NCBI RefSeq assembly: GCF_016904955.1
Contig: NZ_JADIKE010000030.1
Coordinates: 117,966-181,965 of the forward strand
Reading direction: 5' to 3'
Origin: Dyella flava
Lineage (GTDB): Bacteria > Pseudomonadota > Gammaproteobacteria > Xanthomonadales > Rhodanobacteraceae
Length of the DNA: 64,000 nt
Shown: positions 1 to 9,808 of the stretch, piece by piece
Numbering within the stretch: position 1 is the stretch's first letter
Layout: every line of letters starts with the position of its first letter
Position numbers and translations under genes: made by a program
Notes under the pieces: generated by a model
Database searches by the model: none
What the model saw: the letters and a program-made list of their open reading frames with translations, nothing else
What the model was told of the DNA's origin: nothing

Positions 1-1
1 C

Positions 2-439
2 CGCCTGCGCACGCGCTTCTACCGCGATGCCAAAAGCCAAGGCTACCGCTTCGCCACCTACATCAGTTCGCGCGCCTTCGTCTGGCACAACGCCGTGATC
101 GGCGAAAACAGCTTCATCTTCGAAAACAACGTCATCCAGCCGTTCGTCACGATCGGCAACAACTGCGTGCTGTGGAGCGGCAACCATGTCGGGCATCGCA
201 CGGTGATGCACGACAACGTGTTCGTCGCCTCGCACGCGGTCATTTCCGGTTATTGCGAGATCGGCGAAGGATGCTTCATCGGCGTCAACGCCACCTTCAA
301 CGACCAGGTCAAGGTCGCGCCGGACAATGTGATCGGCGCCGGGGCCCTGGTCACGCGCGATACCGAGCCCGGCCGCATCTATGTGGGCTCGCCCGCGCGT
401 GCGATACCGGACAAGTCCAGCCTAGCCGTGAGGCTTTGA
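2..439 (+). CDS. Hexapeptide-repeat sugar O/N-acetyltransferase (5' end cut by window)
   Basis: The reading frame is open from the left window edge, so the true start is outside. The visible 145 residues are imperfect hexapeptide repeats (for example VIGENS, VTIGNN, CEIGEG) that form a left-handed beta-helix. They end in a typical IGAGALVTRD...GSPAR tail, as in NeuD/PglD/FdtC-type acetyltransferases that transfer acetyl from acetyl-CoA to nucleotide-linked amino sugars. The GNHVGH segment followed by ASHAVISG fits the usual catalytic histidine environment. The next gene begins 7 bp downstream, and a PLP sugar aminotransferase lies at 2318. I therefore infer acylation of an amino-deoxysugar for the surface polysaccharide. 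The exact substrate cannot be told. Confidence 0.8.
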   Translation, partial: RLRTRFYRDAKSQGYRFATYISSRAFVWHNAVIGENSFIFENNVIQPFVTIGNNCVLWSGNHVGHRTVMHDNVFVASHAVISGYCEIGEGCFIGVNATFNDQVKVAPDNVIGAGALVTRDTEPGRIYVGSPARAIPDKSSLAVRL

Positions 440-445
440 ACGCGC

Positions 446-1399
446 ATGGGCGCATGGATCAAGAAAGGCCTGGTGTTCGACACCGCGCGCCATAGCGTGG
501 GCGCCTGGATGCGCCATTCGGCGCTCACGCCGACACCCTGGCGCATCAGCGATGAGTTGATTCGCGTGTATGCGGGCTTCCGTGATGCGGATGGGGTCAG
601 CCGCATCGGCTATGTGGACGTCCATGCGGACGATCCGGCGCAAATCGCGCGGGTCGGTGCCGAGCCGGTGCTGGACATCGGCCGGGATGGCTGTTTCGAC
701 GACAACGGCATGATCCTCGGCGATATCGTCGATACGCCGGACGGCCTGTACATGTTCTATGTGGGTTTCCAGCGCGTGGCGAAAGCCAAGTTCCTGGCTT
801 TCACCGGCCTGGCGATCTCCCACGACGGCGGGCTGCACTTCAAGCGGGCGCAGGAGACGCCGATCCTGGACCGCGCACCCGGACGCAGCACCATCGGCGC
901 GGTGCATTCGGTGATGTGCGAAAACGGTCGCTGGCGGCTGTGGTACGCGGTGGGCGACGACTGGGAGATCATCGACGGCCGGCCCTTTCCGCGCTACCAC
1001 ATTCGCTATGCGGAGACGGACGATCCGCGCATCCTGCCGCGCGAAGATCATCCATGCCTGCTTCCGCGCGGCAACGAATACCGGATCGGCCGGCCGCGCG
1101 TCTATCGGCATGGCGATGGCTATGTCATGTACTTCACGCGTGGCAACGTCACTGGCGAATACTTTCCCGGCGTCGCCTACAGCGCGGATGGCATCCGCTG
1201 GGAACGTCGCGACGAGACGCTTGGCGTGAGCTTGTCCCCGCGCGGCTGGGATTCGCGCGTCATCTGCTATCCCGCCCTGATTCGCCATCGCGACAAGCTG
1301 CTGATGTTCTACAACGGTAACGACATGGGCGTCGACGGTTTTGGCGTGGCGGAGCGACGTGACGGCGCCACCAACGGGGAACCTGATGTACACCGTTAA
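446..1399 (+). CDS. Glycosidase-like five-bladed beta-propeller protein
   Basis: A 317-residue soluble protein without signal peptide or membrane segment. Repeated blades with motifs such as GLYMFYVGF, GRWRLWYAVGD, GYVMYFTRG and DKLLMFYNGND are typical of the GH43/GH32/GH68/GH130-like five-bladed propeller fold found in many polysaccharide operons. Acidic residues that could be catalytic are present (DDNGMILGD), but I cannot assign a catalytic triad. The start is the first ATG after the acetyltransferase stop. The end overlaps the next gene by 14 bp, so the two are probably translationally coupled. A role in making, trimming or recognising the repeat unit is inferred only. Confidence 0.7.
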   Translation: MGAWIKKGLVFDTARHSVGAWMRHSALTPTPWRISDELIRVYAGFRDADGVSRIGYVDVHADDPAQIARVGAEPVLDIGRDGCFDDNGMILGDIVDTPDGLYMFYVGFQRVAKAKFLAFTGLAISHDGGLHFKRAQETPILDRAPGRSTIGAVHSVMCENGRWRLWYAVGDDWEIIDGRPFPRYHIRYAETDDPRILPREDHPCLLPRGNEYRIGRPRVYRHGDGYVMYFTRGNVTGEYFPGVAYSADGIRWERRDETLGVSLSPRGWDSRVICYPALIRHRDKLLMFYNGNDMGVDGFGVAERRDGATNGEPDVHR

Positions 1400-2318
1400 G
1401 CCCTACGCGCCGGCTGATGCCCAGGCCTGGGACGCGCTGGTCGGGCAGTCCAGGAACGGCAATTTCCTGCATCGCCGCAGCTATATGGATTACCACGCGG
1501 ATCGCTTCGTCGACCAGTCGCTGCTGATCGAGCGCGACGGCAAGCCGGAGGCGGTCTTTCCCGCCAACCGAAAAGATGGCGTCGTGGTAAGCCACGGCGG
1601 CCTGACCTATGCCGGATTGATCACCACGCAGGATGTGCGGGCCGAGGCGACGCTCGCCGTGTTCGAGCAGATCAGCGAGCACTATCGCGCGCAGGGTGTC
1701 AGGCGCATCGTCTACAAGGCGATCCCGCATATTTTTCATGCCTATCCTGCCGAAGAAGATCTGTACGCGCTGCATCGCCTTGGCGCGACGCTGACGCGGC
1801 GCGATATCTCTTCCGTCGTGCCGTTGCGCGAAGCGTTCCGTTTTGCGGACGGCCGCAAGCGCTCGATCAGCAAGGCGAAAAAGGCCGGTGTGCAAATCCG
1901 GACCGGTGTCGATCTGACTGCGTTTCATGCGCTGCTGACCGAGGTGCTGCACAAGCACGAGGTCGTGCCGACCCACAGCCCGCAGGAACTGCGGCTGCTG
2001 CAGTCGCGCTTTCCCGACCACATCGTGCTGCACGAGGCGTATGTCGAGGACACCCTGCTCGCCGGCGTGCTCGTCTACGACTTCGGCCGCACCGTGCATA
2101 CCCAGTACATGGCGGCGTCGGAGCAGGGGCGGGAGCTCAATGCGCTAAGCCTGCTGCTCGGCGAACTGATCGGCCATCGCTACGCCGACCGCATCTATTT
2201 CAGTTTCGGCGTATCGACCGAGCAGGAAGGGCGTTATTTGAATGGCGGCCTGATCATGCAGAAGGAGCGCTTCGGCGCGCGCGCCGTGGTGCACGATTTC
2301 TACCAGTGGGAGCTGTGA
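1386..2318 (+). CDS. GNAT/FemAB-like acyltransferase
   Basis: A 310-residue protein with the double-GNAT (FemAB-like) layout. The N-terminal half contains a [11 protein letters not shown] segment. The C-terminal half has [23 protein letters not shown] and a [19 protein letters not shown] segment, as in GNAT proteins of polysaccharide loci. I chose the ATG at 1386 because GGGGA sits 5-9 nt upstream. An earlier in-frame ATG at 1341 would overlap the preceding gene by 59 bp. The stop codon shares one base with the ATG of the aminotransferase. It probably transfers an acyl or aminoacyl group to the amino sugar made by its neighbour. Substrate unknown. Confidence 0.75.
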   Translation: MYTVKPYAPADAQAWDALVGQSRNGNFLHRRSYMDYHADRFVDQSLLIERDGKPEAVFPANRKDGVVVSHGGLTYAGLITTQDVRAEATLAVFEQISEHYRAQGVRRIVYKAIPHIFHAYPAEEDLYALHRLGATLTRRDISSVVPLREAFRFADGRKRSISKAKKAGVQIRTGVDLTAFHALLTEVLHKHEVVPTHSPQELRLLQSRFPDHIVLHEAYVEDTLLAGVLVYDFGRTVHTQYMAASEQGRELNALSLLLGELIGHRYADRIYFSFGVSTEQEGRYLNGGLIMQKERFGARAVVHDFYQWEL

Positions 2319-3430
2319 TGGACGTGCCGTTCCTCAGCGCGCGGGACATCAACGCGCGCTATGCCGACGAGCTGAAGGCCGCCGCCGCCCGCGTGATCGA
2401 TTCGGGCTGGTATGTGCTTGGCGAGGAAGTGGCCGCGTTCGAACGCGAGTTCGCCGCCTACTGCGGCGTGCAGCATGCGCTGGGCGTGGGCAATGGGCTG
2501 GACGCGCTGGCGCTGATCCTGCGCGGCTACAAGGAGCTTGGCGCACTCAGCGAAGGCGATGAGATCATCGTGCCCGGCAACACCTTCATCGCCAGCTTCC
2601 TGGCGATCACCGAAAACCACATGCGGCCGGTGCCGGTGGAGCCGGACGCGGCCAGCTTCAATCTCGATCCGGACCGGGTGGAAGCCGCCATCGGCCCGCG
2701 CACGCGCGCGATCATGGTGGTGCATCTGTACGGGCAGCTGGCCAACATGCCGGCGCTGCTGGCGCTGGCGCGTCGATACAAGCTGCTGCTGATCGAGGAC
2801 GCGGCGCAGGCGCATGGTGCGATCAGCCATGGATGTCGAGCCGGTGCGTTTGGCGATGCGGCGGCTTTCAGCTTTTTTCCCGCCAAGAATCTGGGCGCGC
2901 TGGGCGACGGCGGCGCGGTCGTCACCCAGGATGCGCTGCTCGCCCAGCGCGTCGCGGCCTTGCGCAACTACGGCTCCGAGGTGAAATACCGCCACCTGTT
3001 CCAGGGCGTCAATTCGCGCCTCGACGAAATGCAGGCGGCGATGCTGCGGGTGAAGTTGAAGTATCTGGACCAGGACATCGCGCGCCGTCGCCATGTTGCG
3101 CAACGTTATCGCCAGGGCATCCGGCATCCGCAGATCCGCCTGCCGCAGGTGCGCAGCGAAGAGCAGCATGCCTGGCATCTGTTCGTGGTGCGTTGCGCCC
3201 AGCGCGACGCCTTGCAACAGCACCTGCAGCGGCTGGGCATCCAAAGCCAGGTGCATTACCCGATACCACCGCATCGGCAGTCCGCCTATCGGTCCTTGCG
3301 CGATGTCCACTTGCCGTTGACCGAGCAATTGCATGACGAAGTGCTGAGCCTGCCGCTGGGTCCGACCTTGCGCGACGACGAAGTGGAGCGGGTCATCGCC
3401 GCGTGCCAGGCGTTCGAGTGTCCGCCATGA
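2318..3430 (+). CDS. DegT/DnrJ/EryC1/StrS family PLP-dependent sugar aminotransferase
   Basis: A 370-residue protein of full family length. It has the family signature [10 protein letters not shown] (Asp161, which pairs with the pyridine nitrogen of PLP) and [15 protein letters not shown], where Lys190 is the Schiff-base lysine. It should transaminate a dTDP-keto-deoxysugar. FdtB/QdtB/WecE-type enzymes are the closest functional classes I can name. The ATG overlaps the preceding stop (TGATG) and its own stop overlaps the flippase start (ATGA). With the acetyltransferase at 2 and the GNAT protein at 1386 it would make an N-acylated amino-deoxyhexose. The 3,4-ketoisomerase and dTDP-glucose synthesis genes are not in view. 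Confidence 0.9.
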   Translation: MDVPFLSARDINARYADELKAAAARVIDSGWYVLGEEVAAFEREFAAYCGVQHALGVGNGLDALALILRGYKELGALSEGDEIIVPGNTFIASFLAITENHMRPVPVEPDAASFNLDPDRVEAAIGPRTRAIMVVHLYGQLANMPALLALARRYKLLLIEDAAQAHGAISHGCRAGAFGDAAAFSFFPAKNLGALGDGGAVVTQDALLAQRVAALRNYGSEVKYRHLFQGVNSRLDEMQAAMLRVKLKYLDQDIARRRHVAQRYRQGIRHPQIRLPQVRSEEQHAWHLFVVRCAQRDALQQHLQRLGIQSQVHYPIPPHRQSAYRSLRDVHLPLTEQLHDEVLSLPLGPTLRDDEVERVIAACQAFECPP

Positions 3431-4677
3431 GTCTGGTGCGCACCGGCTTCTACACCTCCATCGCCACCGCGGCGCGCCTGCTCGCGGGCCTGGTGGTCAT
3501 CAAGCTCGTGGCGTGGTTCGCGGGGCCGGAAGGCGTCGGCAAGCTCGGCCAGTTCATGAGCCTGATGTCGCTGCTGGCGGTGCTGGCCGGTGGTGGCATC
3601 AGCGCCGGTATCGTCAAGTACGTGGCTGAGTATCGCCACGACGCGCAGCGGCTGTCGCGCCTGCTGGCGGCGGCACTCTGGTATGCGCTGTGCGCATCGT
3701 GCGTGATGGGTTGCGCGGCCTTGTTGTTCAGCCGCCAGCTCGCGCTGTGGCTGCTGGGCGATTTCCATTACGAAAGCCTGATCCGCATCCTGGCCATCGC
3801 GCAGCTCGGCATCGCGCTGGTCAATTACATCCTCGCTGTGATCAACGGTTTCATGGACGTGCGCAGGCTCGCCTTCGTGCAGGTGCTCGGTTCGGTGATC
3901 GGCGTGGTGATGGCGGTGGGCCTGTCGCGTTGGCTGCATCTGTACGGGGTACTGCTGGCCCTGGTGCTGGGGCAGGTGCTGACGCTGCTGGTGGGCGTGC
4001 CGGCGTGGTGGCGCAGTCCGTATTTCCGCCGCAGCATGCTGCGCATGCACTTCGATCGCGAGATGACCAAGCGGCTGGCGGCGTTTTCGGTGATGACACT
4101 CACCTCCGCGCTGTTGCCGCCGCTGATCAACATCGCCGTGCGCAATCACCTCGCGCAGCAGTTCGGCTGGGAGCAGGTTGGTTACTGGCAGGCGGTGAGC
4201 AAGGTCTCCGATGCCTACCTGCTGTTCCTCACCACGGCCATCAATATCTATTACCTGCCGAAGCTGGCGTCGACGCACGAACGTGCCTCCCTGGTGTTGG
4301 AGCTGCGCAGCGCGTACCGCCATCTGTTACCGCTGGTCATCATGCTGGCGGCCCTGGTCTACGTGATGCGCAACGAGGTGACCCATCTTCTGTTCAGCGC
4401 CGACTTCACCGCCGCCAATGTGCTTTACGGTCCGCAGCTGATCGGCGACGTCGTCAAGATCGCCTCGTTCGTGCTGTCGTATCTGATGCTGGCCAAGGCG
4501 ATGACGCGGCTGTTCGTGATTTCCGAATGCGTGTTCGCGGTCAGCTATCTCGCGCTGGTCTACCTGTTCACCGCCTGGTTTGGACTGGTTGGGGCGATGT
4601 ACGCCTTCGCGATCAACTATCTGCTCTATCTCGCCTTCAACGTGCTGGTGGCACGCCGTTATCTGGGGGAAGCATGA
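3427..4677 (+). CDS. Wzx-like polysaccharide flippase (O-antigen translocase)
   Basis: A 416-residue protein with about twelve hydrophobic segments spread over the whole length, beginning [20 protein letters not shown]. This is the usual layout of the MATE/PST-type Wzx family, which moves undecaprenyl-linked repeat units across the inner membrane. It lies between the aminotransferase and a GT2 gene with ATGA overlaps on both sides (start at 3427, stop overlapping the ATG at 4674). A Wzy-like polymerase and a Wzz-like protein follow, so the locus looks like a Wzx/Wzy-dependent pathway. Confidence 0.85.
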   Translation: MSLVRTGFYTSIATAARLLAGLVVIKLVAWFAGPEGVGKLGQFMSLMSLLAVLAGGGISAGIVKYVAEYRHDAQRLSRLLAAALWYALCASCVMGCAALLFSRQLALWLLGDFHYESLIRILAIAQLGIALVNYILAVINGFMDVRRLAFVQVLGSVIGVVMAVGLSRWLHLYGVLLALVLGQVLTLLVGVPAWWRSPYFRRSMLRMHFDREMTKRLAAFSVMTLTSALLPPLINIAVRNHLAQQFGWEQVGYWQAVSKVSDAYLLFLTTAINIYYLPKLASTHERASLVLELRSAYRHLLPLVIMLAALVYVMRNEVTHLLFSADFTAANVLYGPQLIGDVVKIASFVLSYLMLAKAMTRLFVISECVFAVSYLALVYLFTAWFGLVGAMYAFAINYLLYLAFNVLVARRYLGEA

Positions 4678-5627
4678 CCGTGGCCGACGCCCTGCCGATG
4701 AGAGCGCAGAACCTGCCGCTGGTCTCGGTGCTCATTCCTGCGTTCAACCACGGGCGCTTCGTGCAGCGTTGCCTGGATAGCGTGCTGGAAGATCTGTATC
4801 CGGCGAAGGAAATCATCATCATCGATGACGGTTCCACCGATGACACGCACGAACGCATTGTCGAGTGGATCGCCCGCCACGGCGACAAGCTGCGCGTGGA
4901 ATACGCACGCCACGCCAACAAGGGCATTGCCTCGACCATGAACGAACTGGCCGCGCGCGCCCATGGTGAATTCCTGCGCCTGGGCGCCAGCGATGACTAT
5001 CTGCTACCGGGCGGGCTGGAGGCCCAGGTTCGCTATTTGCTGATGCATCCGTTCAAGAAGGCCGTGGTGGGTGATTCGATCGTCGTGGACGGTAACGGCC
5101 TGATCCTGCATGGCAGCGGCATGCACGACCTGCATGGGGCGAACAAGAAACTCTACCGCTCCGACGAAGGCATCCGCCGCGCCGTCATCAGCCAGTGGGC
5201 GATCGGCGGACCGGTCGCGATGGTGCGCAAGAGTGCGCTCGATACGGTGGATCGCTGGACCGAAGGCCTGCGCATCGACGACTGGGATTTCTTCCTGCGC
5301 CTGGCGGCCTGCGACGGGCTCGGCTTCATCGATGTCAGCGTGTGCGCGTATCGCCTCCACGACAACAACTTCAGCCGGACAACCCACCGCGACACGCGCG
5401 TTATCAATCTGCGCGAGTCGCGGCATGTCGCGATGCGCCGGACGCACCTGTTCGAAGAGCCGTACCGCACGCTGCTCAAGGCGCAGGTCCATGTCATCGG
5501 CGCCAAGATCGCCTTCCTGCAGCGGCGGCTGACGCCGCTCGCGTTTCACATCGTGATGTATCTGTTGCTGATCGCCTTTTCCAAGCTGCGGTTTCCGATG
5601 CCGCATTCGTTGGTCAAGGAGGCCTGA
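4674..5627 (+). CDS. Family 2 glycosyltransferase
   Basis: A 317-residue GT-A fold protein. The start of the fold is clear (LPLVSVLIPAFNHGRFVQRC), followed by the nucleotide-sugar binding IIIDDGSTDDT around residues 48-58, an LGASDDYL segment corresponding to the DxD region, and a WDFFLRLA catalytic-base region. A hydrophobic stretch near residues 285-305 may hold the protein at the membrane. The ATG at 4674 overlaps the flippase stop. An open frame continues far upstream inside the flippase gene, but that part is only a GC-rich shadow. It adds one sugar to the lipid-linked repeat unit. Donor and linkage cannot be read from the sequence. Confidence 0.88.
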   Translation: MTVADALPMRAQNLPLVSVLIPAFNHGRFVQRCLDSVLEDLYPAKEIIIIDDGSTDDTHERIVEWIARHGDKLRVEYARHANKGIASTMNELAARAHGEFLRLGASDDYLLPGGLEAQVRYLLMHPFKKAVVGDSIVVDGNGLILHGSGMHDLHGANKKLYRSDEGIRRAVISQWAIGGPVAMVRKSALDTVDRWTEGLRIDDWDFFLRLAACDGLGFIDVSVCAYRLHDNNFSRTTHRDTRVINLRESRHVAMRRTHLFEEPYRTLLKAQVHVIGAKIAFLQRRLTPLAFHIVMYLLLIAFSKLRFPMPHSLVKEA

Positions 5628-5632
5628 CCCGC

Positions 5633-6790
5633 ATGTTGCGCCTTCCTTCCACCTATCTGGCGCTGCCCATCCTGCTGTCCTGCGGGCTTACCTGTCTTAC
5701 CTATGACCTGCCCGAAAGCTACCTGGAGGGCGTGCTGCTGCTCGCCGCGAGCGCGGTGGCGATCCTGTTGCTGGATCTGCTGTTCGGCGCACGCTTGCCG
5801 CGCTTCGAGCGGTTTCGTGCGCGTGACTACCTCGGTACGCGAGAGTCGTTCGTTGCGCTGGCCTTCGCGTATGCAGTGATGGTGTTCTGCCTGCTCGATC
5901 TCGCGCTGTTTCCCATTCCGCTGATCGATAACCCCTCGTCCTACGCCAACATGGAAGGCGGCCACGAACATATCCGGCACATCTCCGACATGTGCTGGGC
6001 GCTGGTGCCGATCGGGTTGCTTTGCGCGCGCAGCAAGTGGCTGCGCTACCTGCTCATCGCCGTGGGGCTGGTTTTTCCGGTGCTGGTGATCGATCGCAAC
6101 CGGATCTTCGCGTCGCTGTTTTCACTCGCGTTGGTGGTGCTGTTCCGCCGCGATGAATCCAGGCCGTTGCCGTGGAAGACGGTTGCCGTTCTGGCCGTGG
6201 CGGGCGGCACCGTCTTTTCGGTGCTGGGCATGCTGCGCTCAGGCACGCTGGACACCGTCACCTTGCCTTTCAGCGCGATGTATCGCGCCGCACCGCAGGG
6301 CATCAAGTGGCTGCTGCTGTATATCAGCGCGGGCCCGTACAACTTCGGCGCAATGCTGGCCAAGCACTATTCGAACGCCAGTTTCCTGATCAACCAGCTG
6401 GTGCCGATGGCGGGCTCCATCGCGACCGCCGGCACCGGCATCCCGCTGGATGCGCCCAACATCAACGTCGGCACCGAGTTCTTCCCCTTCCTCATGGCGC
6501 TGGGACCGCTGGGCGCGGTGGCGTCGATCCTCGCCTTGTACGCCATGTTGTGGTGGAGCGTGCGGCGCCTGCATCCACCGGTTTCGCTGTTTGCATGGCT
6601 GATCTTTCTGCGCATGTCGTATGTCTGCCTGATGTCGCCGTTCGCGCCACAGGCATTTACCTGGACCAACCTCGGTTTTGTGCTGCTGTGCCTGGTCATG
6701 CAGGTACTCGCAGCGTGGTTGCCGGGCCGGGCGGAATCGCCGGTTGCCGCGGCCGCCGCTCGAACGATGTCTCCCCCAACTTTCCAGTGA
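5633..6790 (+). CDS. Wzy-like O-antigen/EPS polymerase (membrane protein)
   Basis: A 385-residue polytopic protein with about ten hydrophobic segments (for example YLALPILLSCGLTCL and AVASILALYAMLWW). It has a large loop before the last helices (SNASFLINQLVPMAGS...NVGTEFFPFL), which is the general plan of Wzy/O-antigen ligase proteins. Wzy proteins have little sequence conservation, so the call depends on topology and position between GT2/Wzx and Wzz. The ATG at 5633 has an AAGGAGG ribosome site about 10 nt upstream. I reject the longer upstream frame, which runs through the GT2 gene. Confidence 0.7.
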   Translation: MLRLPSTYLALPILLSCGLTCLTYDLPESYLEGVLLLAASAVAILLLDLLFGARLPRFERFRARDYLGTRESFVALAFAYAVMVFCLLDLALFPIPLIDNPSSYANMEGGHEHIRHISDMCWALVPIGLLCARSKWLRYLLIAVGLVFPVLVIDRNRIFASLFSLALVVLFRRDESRPLPWKTVAVLAVAGGTVFSVLGMLRSGTLDTVTLPFSAMYRAAPQGIKWLLLYISAGPYNFGAMLAKHYSNASFLINQLVPMAGSIATAGTGIPLDAPNINVGTEFFPFLMALGPLGAVASILALYAMLWWSVRRLHPPVSLFAWLIFLRMSYVCLMSPFAPQAFTWTNLGFVLLCLVMQVLAAWLPGRAESPVAAAAARTMSPPTFQ

Positions 6791-6800
6791 GTCCAAGACG

Positions 6801-7679
6801 ATGGAACACGATGACGTTTATTTGATCGATATGTGGCGGCTGCTGGTCCGCGAATGGACATGGTTCGTGGCGGTGCTGCTGCTGGTGCTCGCCGCTACCT
6901 TCGCCTTTCTGCATGCCGCCAGGCCGCAATGGCAGGCGACGGGCTGGATCCAGATCGGCCAGGTGGACACGGCGCCGACCAACCAGGATCCGAAAGCCGA
7001 GCCACTGCAACGCGTGCTTGAACGCTTGCAGCTCGTCGCCTTTCAGGACGACGTGGCCAACAGCCTGGGCTTTTCGCATGACGCTCCCGCCGCCGGGCTC
7101 TATCGCAGGAGCCTGAAGGCGGAGCCTTTGCCGTATGCGGGGCCGCTGATCAAGCTGACCTTGCGCGGGTATTCGCAGCGACAGGTCAGCCAGTTCGCCA
7201 CCGCCACCGTGGCCCAGTTGCAGGCGATCCACCAGCGCATCGAGGCGATACCGCTGGCGCGCGGGCATGCGCGGCTGGATGAGCTGCGCAAGGAGCTGCA
7301 AGCCGCCCTGGCCGACCGCGACCGCTTGCAGCAAGCCGTCGCTGGCGGCGGTGGTGCGTCCGGCCCGGTGCTGGCAAGCGCACTGCTGTCCAGCAAGAAC
7401 CAAGAGATCCACAGCTTGCAGCAGACAGAAAGCGAGCTCGCCGATCGTCTCAGCGCCACCTACACCTATGACACCTCGCTGATGTGGCCGGTGTACGCGC
7501 CGGCCAACCCGGTGTTCCCCAATCCCGTGCTGATGTGGGCGGTCGGTCTGGTGTTCGGCCTGTTCCTGGCCACCGTGGCGGCGATTGCGCGCAACGCCTT
7601 GCGCCGGGCAACGGCGCGCAAGCGCGCACTCACCAAAGGCATTCAACCAAAAAAGCCGATGGTCGCACTCACTGACTAG
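6801..7679 (+). CDS. Wzz/chain-length determinant family protein
   Basis: A 292-residue protein with the two-helix Wzz layout. It has a short cytoplasmic N-terminus (MEHDDVYLIDMWRLLVREW), a first membrane helix at about residues 17-35, a long periplasmic part rich in alanine and glutamine with a coiled-coil stretch (about residues 150-215), and a second helix at about 240-262 (MWAVGLVFGLFLATVAAI). There is no C-terminal tyrosine-kinase domain. It follows the polymerase by 10 bp and should tune polymer length with it. A basic tail ends the protein. Confidence 0.82.
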   Translation: MEHDDVYLIDMWRLLVREWTWFVAVLLLVLAATFAFLHAARPQWQATGWIQIGQVDTAPTNQDPKAEPLQRVLERLQLVAFQDDVANSLGFSHDAPAAGLYRRSLKAEPLPYAGPLIKLTLRGYSQRQVSQFATATVAQLQAIHQRIEAIPLARGHARLDELRKELQAALADRDRLQQAVAGGGGASGPVLASALLSSKNQEIHSLQQTESELADRLSATYTYDTSLMWPVYAPANPVFPNPVLMWAVGLVFGLFLATVAAIARNALRRATARKRALTKGIQPKKPMVALTD

Positions 7680-7725
7680 AAAACGTAGAGGCCGGCGCGT
7701 GTCATCCGGTGCAACGAGGATCGAA

Positions 7726-8574
7726 GTGAGCAAGGCATACAAGCTTGAAACCGGAAGCAGGTCGATGACGCTGGACGAGACACAACTGCTCGATACGCAA
7801 CGCGCCTTCGACAGCGTCGCGGCCGACTACGACGGTCCGCGCGGCAACAACGAACTGATCCAGCGCATGCGCGTTACGCTGTGGGATACCGTGCGCGCCG
7901 TGGTTCCATCGGGTTCGCGCCTGCTCGACCTCGGTTGCGGCACCGGCATCGATGCGGCCGAGTTCGCGCGGCGCGGTCATCATGTCGTCGCCACCGACTG
8001 GTCGCCGCAGATGGTCGAGCGCACCCGCGCCCGCGCCGAGGCAGCGGGACTGACCTCACAGGTGCTGCCGATACATGTCGGTGTCCATCAGCTCGGTCAG
8101 CTGCACGACCGCTTCGACGGCATCTATTCGAACTTCGGTCCGCTCAATTGCGCGCCCGACCTGCGTGCCGTCGCCGCCGATTCCGCGCGGCTGTTGCGGC
8201 CGGGCGGCATGCTGGTGTTCTCGGTCATCGGGCGCATCTGCCCGTGGGAAGTCGGTTATTACGCGCTGAAGGGCCGCTTCAAGCGCGCGGTCGTGCGTGC
8301 CGCGCGCGGCGCAACCGCGGTGGGCATGAATCGCCACACCATCTGGACGTATTACTACTCGCCGCGCGAGTTCTATCGCGCCTTCGCCGATTACTTTTCG
8401 CTCGAAAGCTACCGGGCGCTGAGCCTGTTCATGCCGCCGCCCTATCTGGTGGATGTGTATCGGCGTCACCCTGTGGCGTGCGAGCGCCTGGGCCGGCTCG
8501 ACGATCGCCTCGGCGGGCTGCCGCTGCTGCGCAATATGGGCGATCACTTTCTGATCGTGCTGCGCCGGCGGTGA
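7726..8574 (+). CDS. Class I SAM-dependent methyltransferase
   Basis: A Rossmann-type methyltransferase with motif I LLDLGCGTGIDAAEF, an acidic residue after strand beta-2 (VVATDWS) and the post-motif region GIYSNFGPLNC. I prefer the GTG at 7726 because GAGGA lies 6-9 nt upstream, giving 282 residues. The ATG at 7765 (269 residues) is a good alternative. It starts a second gene block that continues with an amidohydrolase 4 bp downstream and a second methyltransferase. The target could be a sugar, lipid or peptide group. Nothing in the sequence fixes it. Confidence 0.8.
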   Translation: MSKAYKLETGSRSMTLDETQLLDTQRAFDSVAADYDGPRGNNELIQRMRVTLWDTVRAVVPSGSRLLDLGCGTGIDAAEFARRGHHVVATDWSPQMVERTRARAEAAGLTSQVLPIHVGVHQLGQLHDRFDGIYSNFGPLNCAPDLRAVAADSARLLRPGGMLVFSVIGRICPWEVGYYALKGRFKRAVVRAARGATAVGMNRHTIWTYYYSPREFYRAFADYFSLESYRALSLFMPPPYLVDVYRRHPVACERLGRLDDRLGGLPLLRNMGDHFLIVLRRR

Positions 8575-8578
8575 ATCC

Positions 8579-9808
8579 ATGAACGCGCCCGTACGAACCA
8601 ACGCAAGTCTTTGCCATGCGGCCCTGGTCGGCGTGGAAGGCGTGACGCGCGCGGCGTTGCCGATCCGCGCGGGGCGCATTGGGTCATCCACGGCCGCGTG
8701 GGCGTATCAGCTGGATCTGCGCGATCACCTGGTCTTTCCCGGCTTGATCAATGCGCACGATCATCTGCACGTCAATGCCGTGCCCGCGCTGCGTTCGCCG
8801 ACACCTTTTCCCAATAGCTACGCCTGGATCGCCGCATTCCAGGCGCATTTCCAGGATGCCGCCGTCGCAGCTGCGCTGGCGATACCGAAAGCCCTGCGCC
8901 TGCGCCACGGCGCGCTGAAGAACCTGCTTGCCGGCACCACCTGCGTGGCGCATCACGATCCCTGGCATCCGGTGCTCGATGCGCCGGATTTTCCGGTGGC
9001 ACTGCTGCGCAACTTTGGCTGGAGCTATGCGCTCGGCTGGCCGGGATACGGACCGCCGGTGCAGGAGAGTTTTGCGGCGACACCGGCCGAATGGCCATGG
9101 ATGATCCATCTGGCCGAAGGCACCGATGCGATCGCCCAGGCAGAGCTGGCGCAGCTGGACATGCTCGGTTGCCTGTCGGCGAACAGCGTGCTGATCCATG
9201 GCGTGGGTTTGTCCGAGCCGGACATCGAGCGCGTGATCGCCAGCGGCGCGGCGGTGATCTGGTGTCCCGGCAGCAATCGCGCCTTGCTTGGGCGTTCGCT
9301 CGATCCGCGCCGTCTGTGCGCGGCCGGCCGGCTTGCGCTGGCCAGTGATTCGCGGCTTAGTGGTGAGCGCGACCTGCTCGACGAAATGCGCGCCATCGTC
9401 GACCGCTGCGACCTCACCGCCGCGCAGTTGTTGGGTCTCGTCACGACGCGGGCAGCGGCCATCCTGCGTCTGCCATCGCGCGGCGCGCTGCTACCCGGTG
9501 CGCACGCCGACCTGGTGATCGTGGAAGACCTTGGCGGCGACCCGGTGCGCGGCTTGGTAGGCATCGAACGCAGCCAGATCCGTGCCGTGGTGCGCGACGG
9601 CATGCCACAGATCGCCGATCCCGATTTCGCCGAATGGTTCGCAGCGACCGGTGTGGAAGCCGTGCCGGTCAAGCTGGACGGCAAACCGAAACTGCTCGCC
9701 CGCCATCTCGCCGAGCCGGCATTGATCGCTCTTGAGCCCGGGCTGGAAAGCGCCGCCGATGGGAAGGTGACGGAGTGCGATGTCGCCATGGAGGCTCGGT
9801 ACTACTGA
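8579..9808 (+). CDS. Amidohydrolase superfamily protein
   Basis: A 409-residue metal-dependent hydrolase of the subtype-III-like (ATZ/TRZ, cytosine deaminase-like) class. It has the first metal motif NAHDHLH near residue 58, a further histidine in MIHLAEGT, another in LIHGVGLS, and the late aspartate in LALASDSRL. The C-terminal HADLVIVE...GD segment is part of the usual composite beta-sandwich. Such proteins hydrolyse C-N or C-Cl bonds in small cyclic or amide substrates. It sits between two methyltransferases and overlaps the second by one base (TGATG). An amidohydrolase in a polysaccharide locus is unusual. Deacetylation or deamination of a modified sugar is possible but unproven. Confidence 0.78.
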   Translation: MNAPVRTNASLCHAALVGVEGVTRAALPIRAGRIGSSTAAWAYQLDLRDHLVFPGLINAHDHLHVNAVPALRSPTPFPNSYAWIAAFQAHFQDAAVAAALAIPKALRLRHGALKNLLAGTTCVAHHDPWHPVLDAPDFPVALLRNFGWSYALGWPGYGPPVQESFAATPAEWPWMIHLAEGTDAIAQAELAQLDMLGCLSANSVLIHGVGLSEPDIERVIASGAAVIWCPGSNRALLGRSLDPRRLCAAGRLALASDSRLSGERDLLDEMRAIVDRCDLTAAQLLGLVTTRAAAILRLPSRGALLPGAHADLVIVEDLGGDPVRGLVGIERSQIRAVVRDGMPQIADPDFAEWFAATGVEAVPVKLDGKPKLLARHLAEPALIALEPGLESAADGKVTECDVAMEARYY

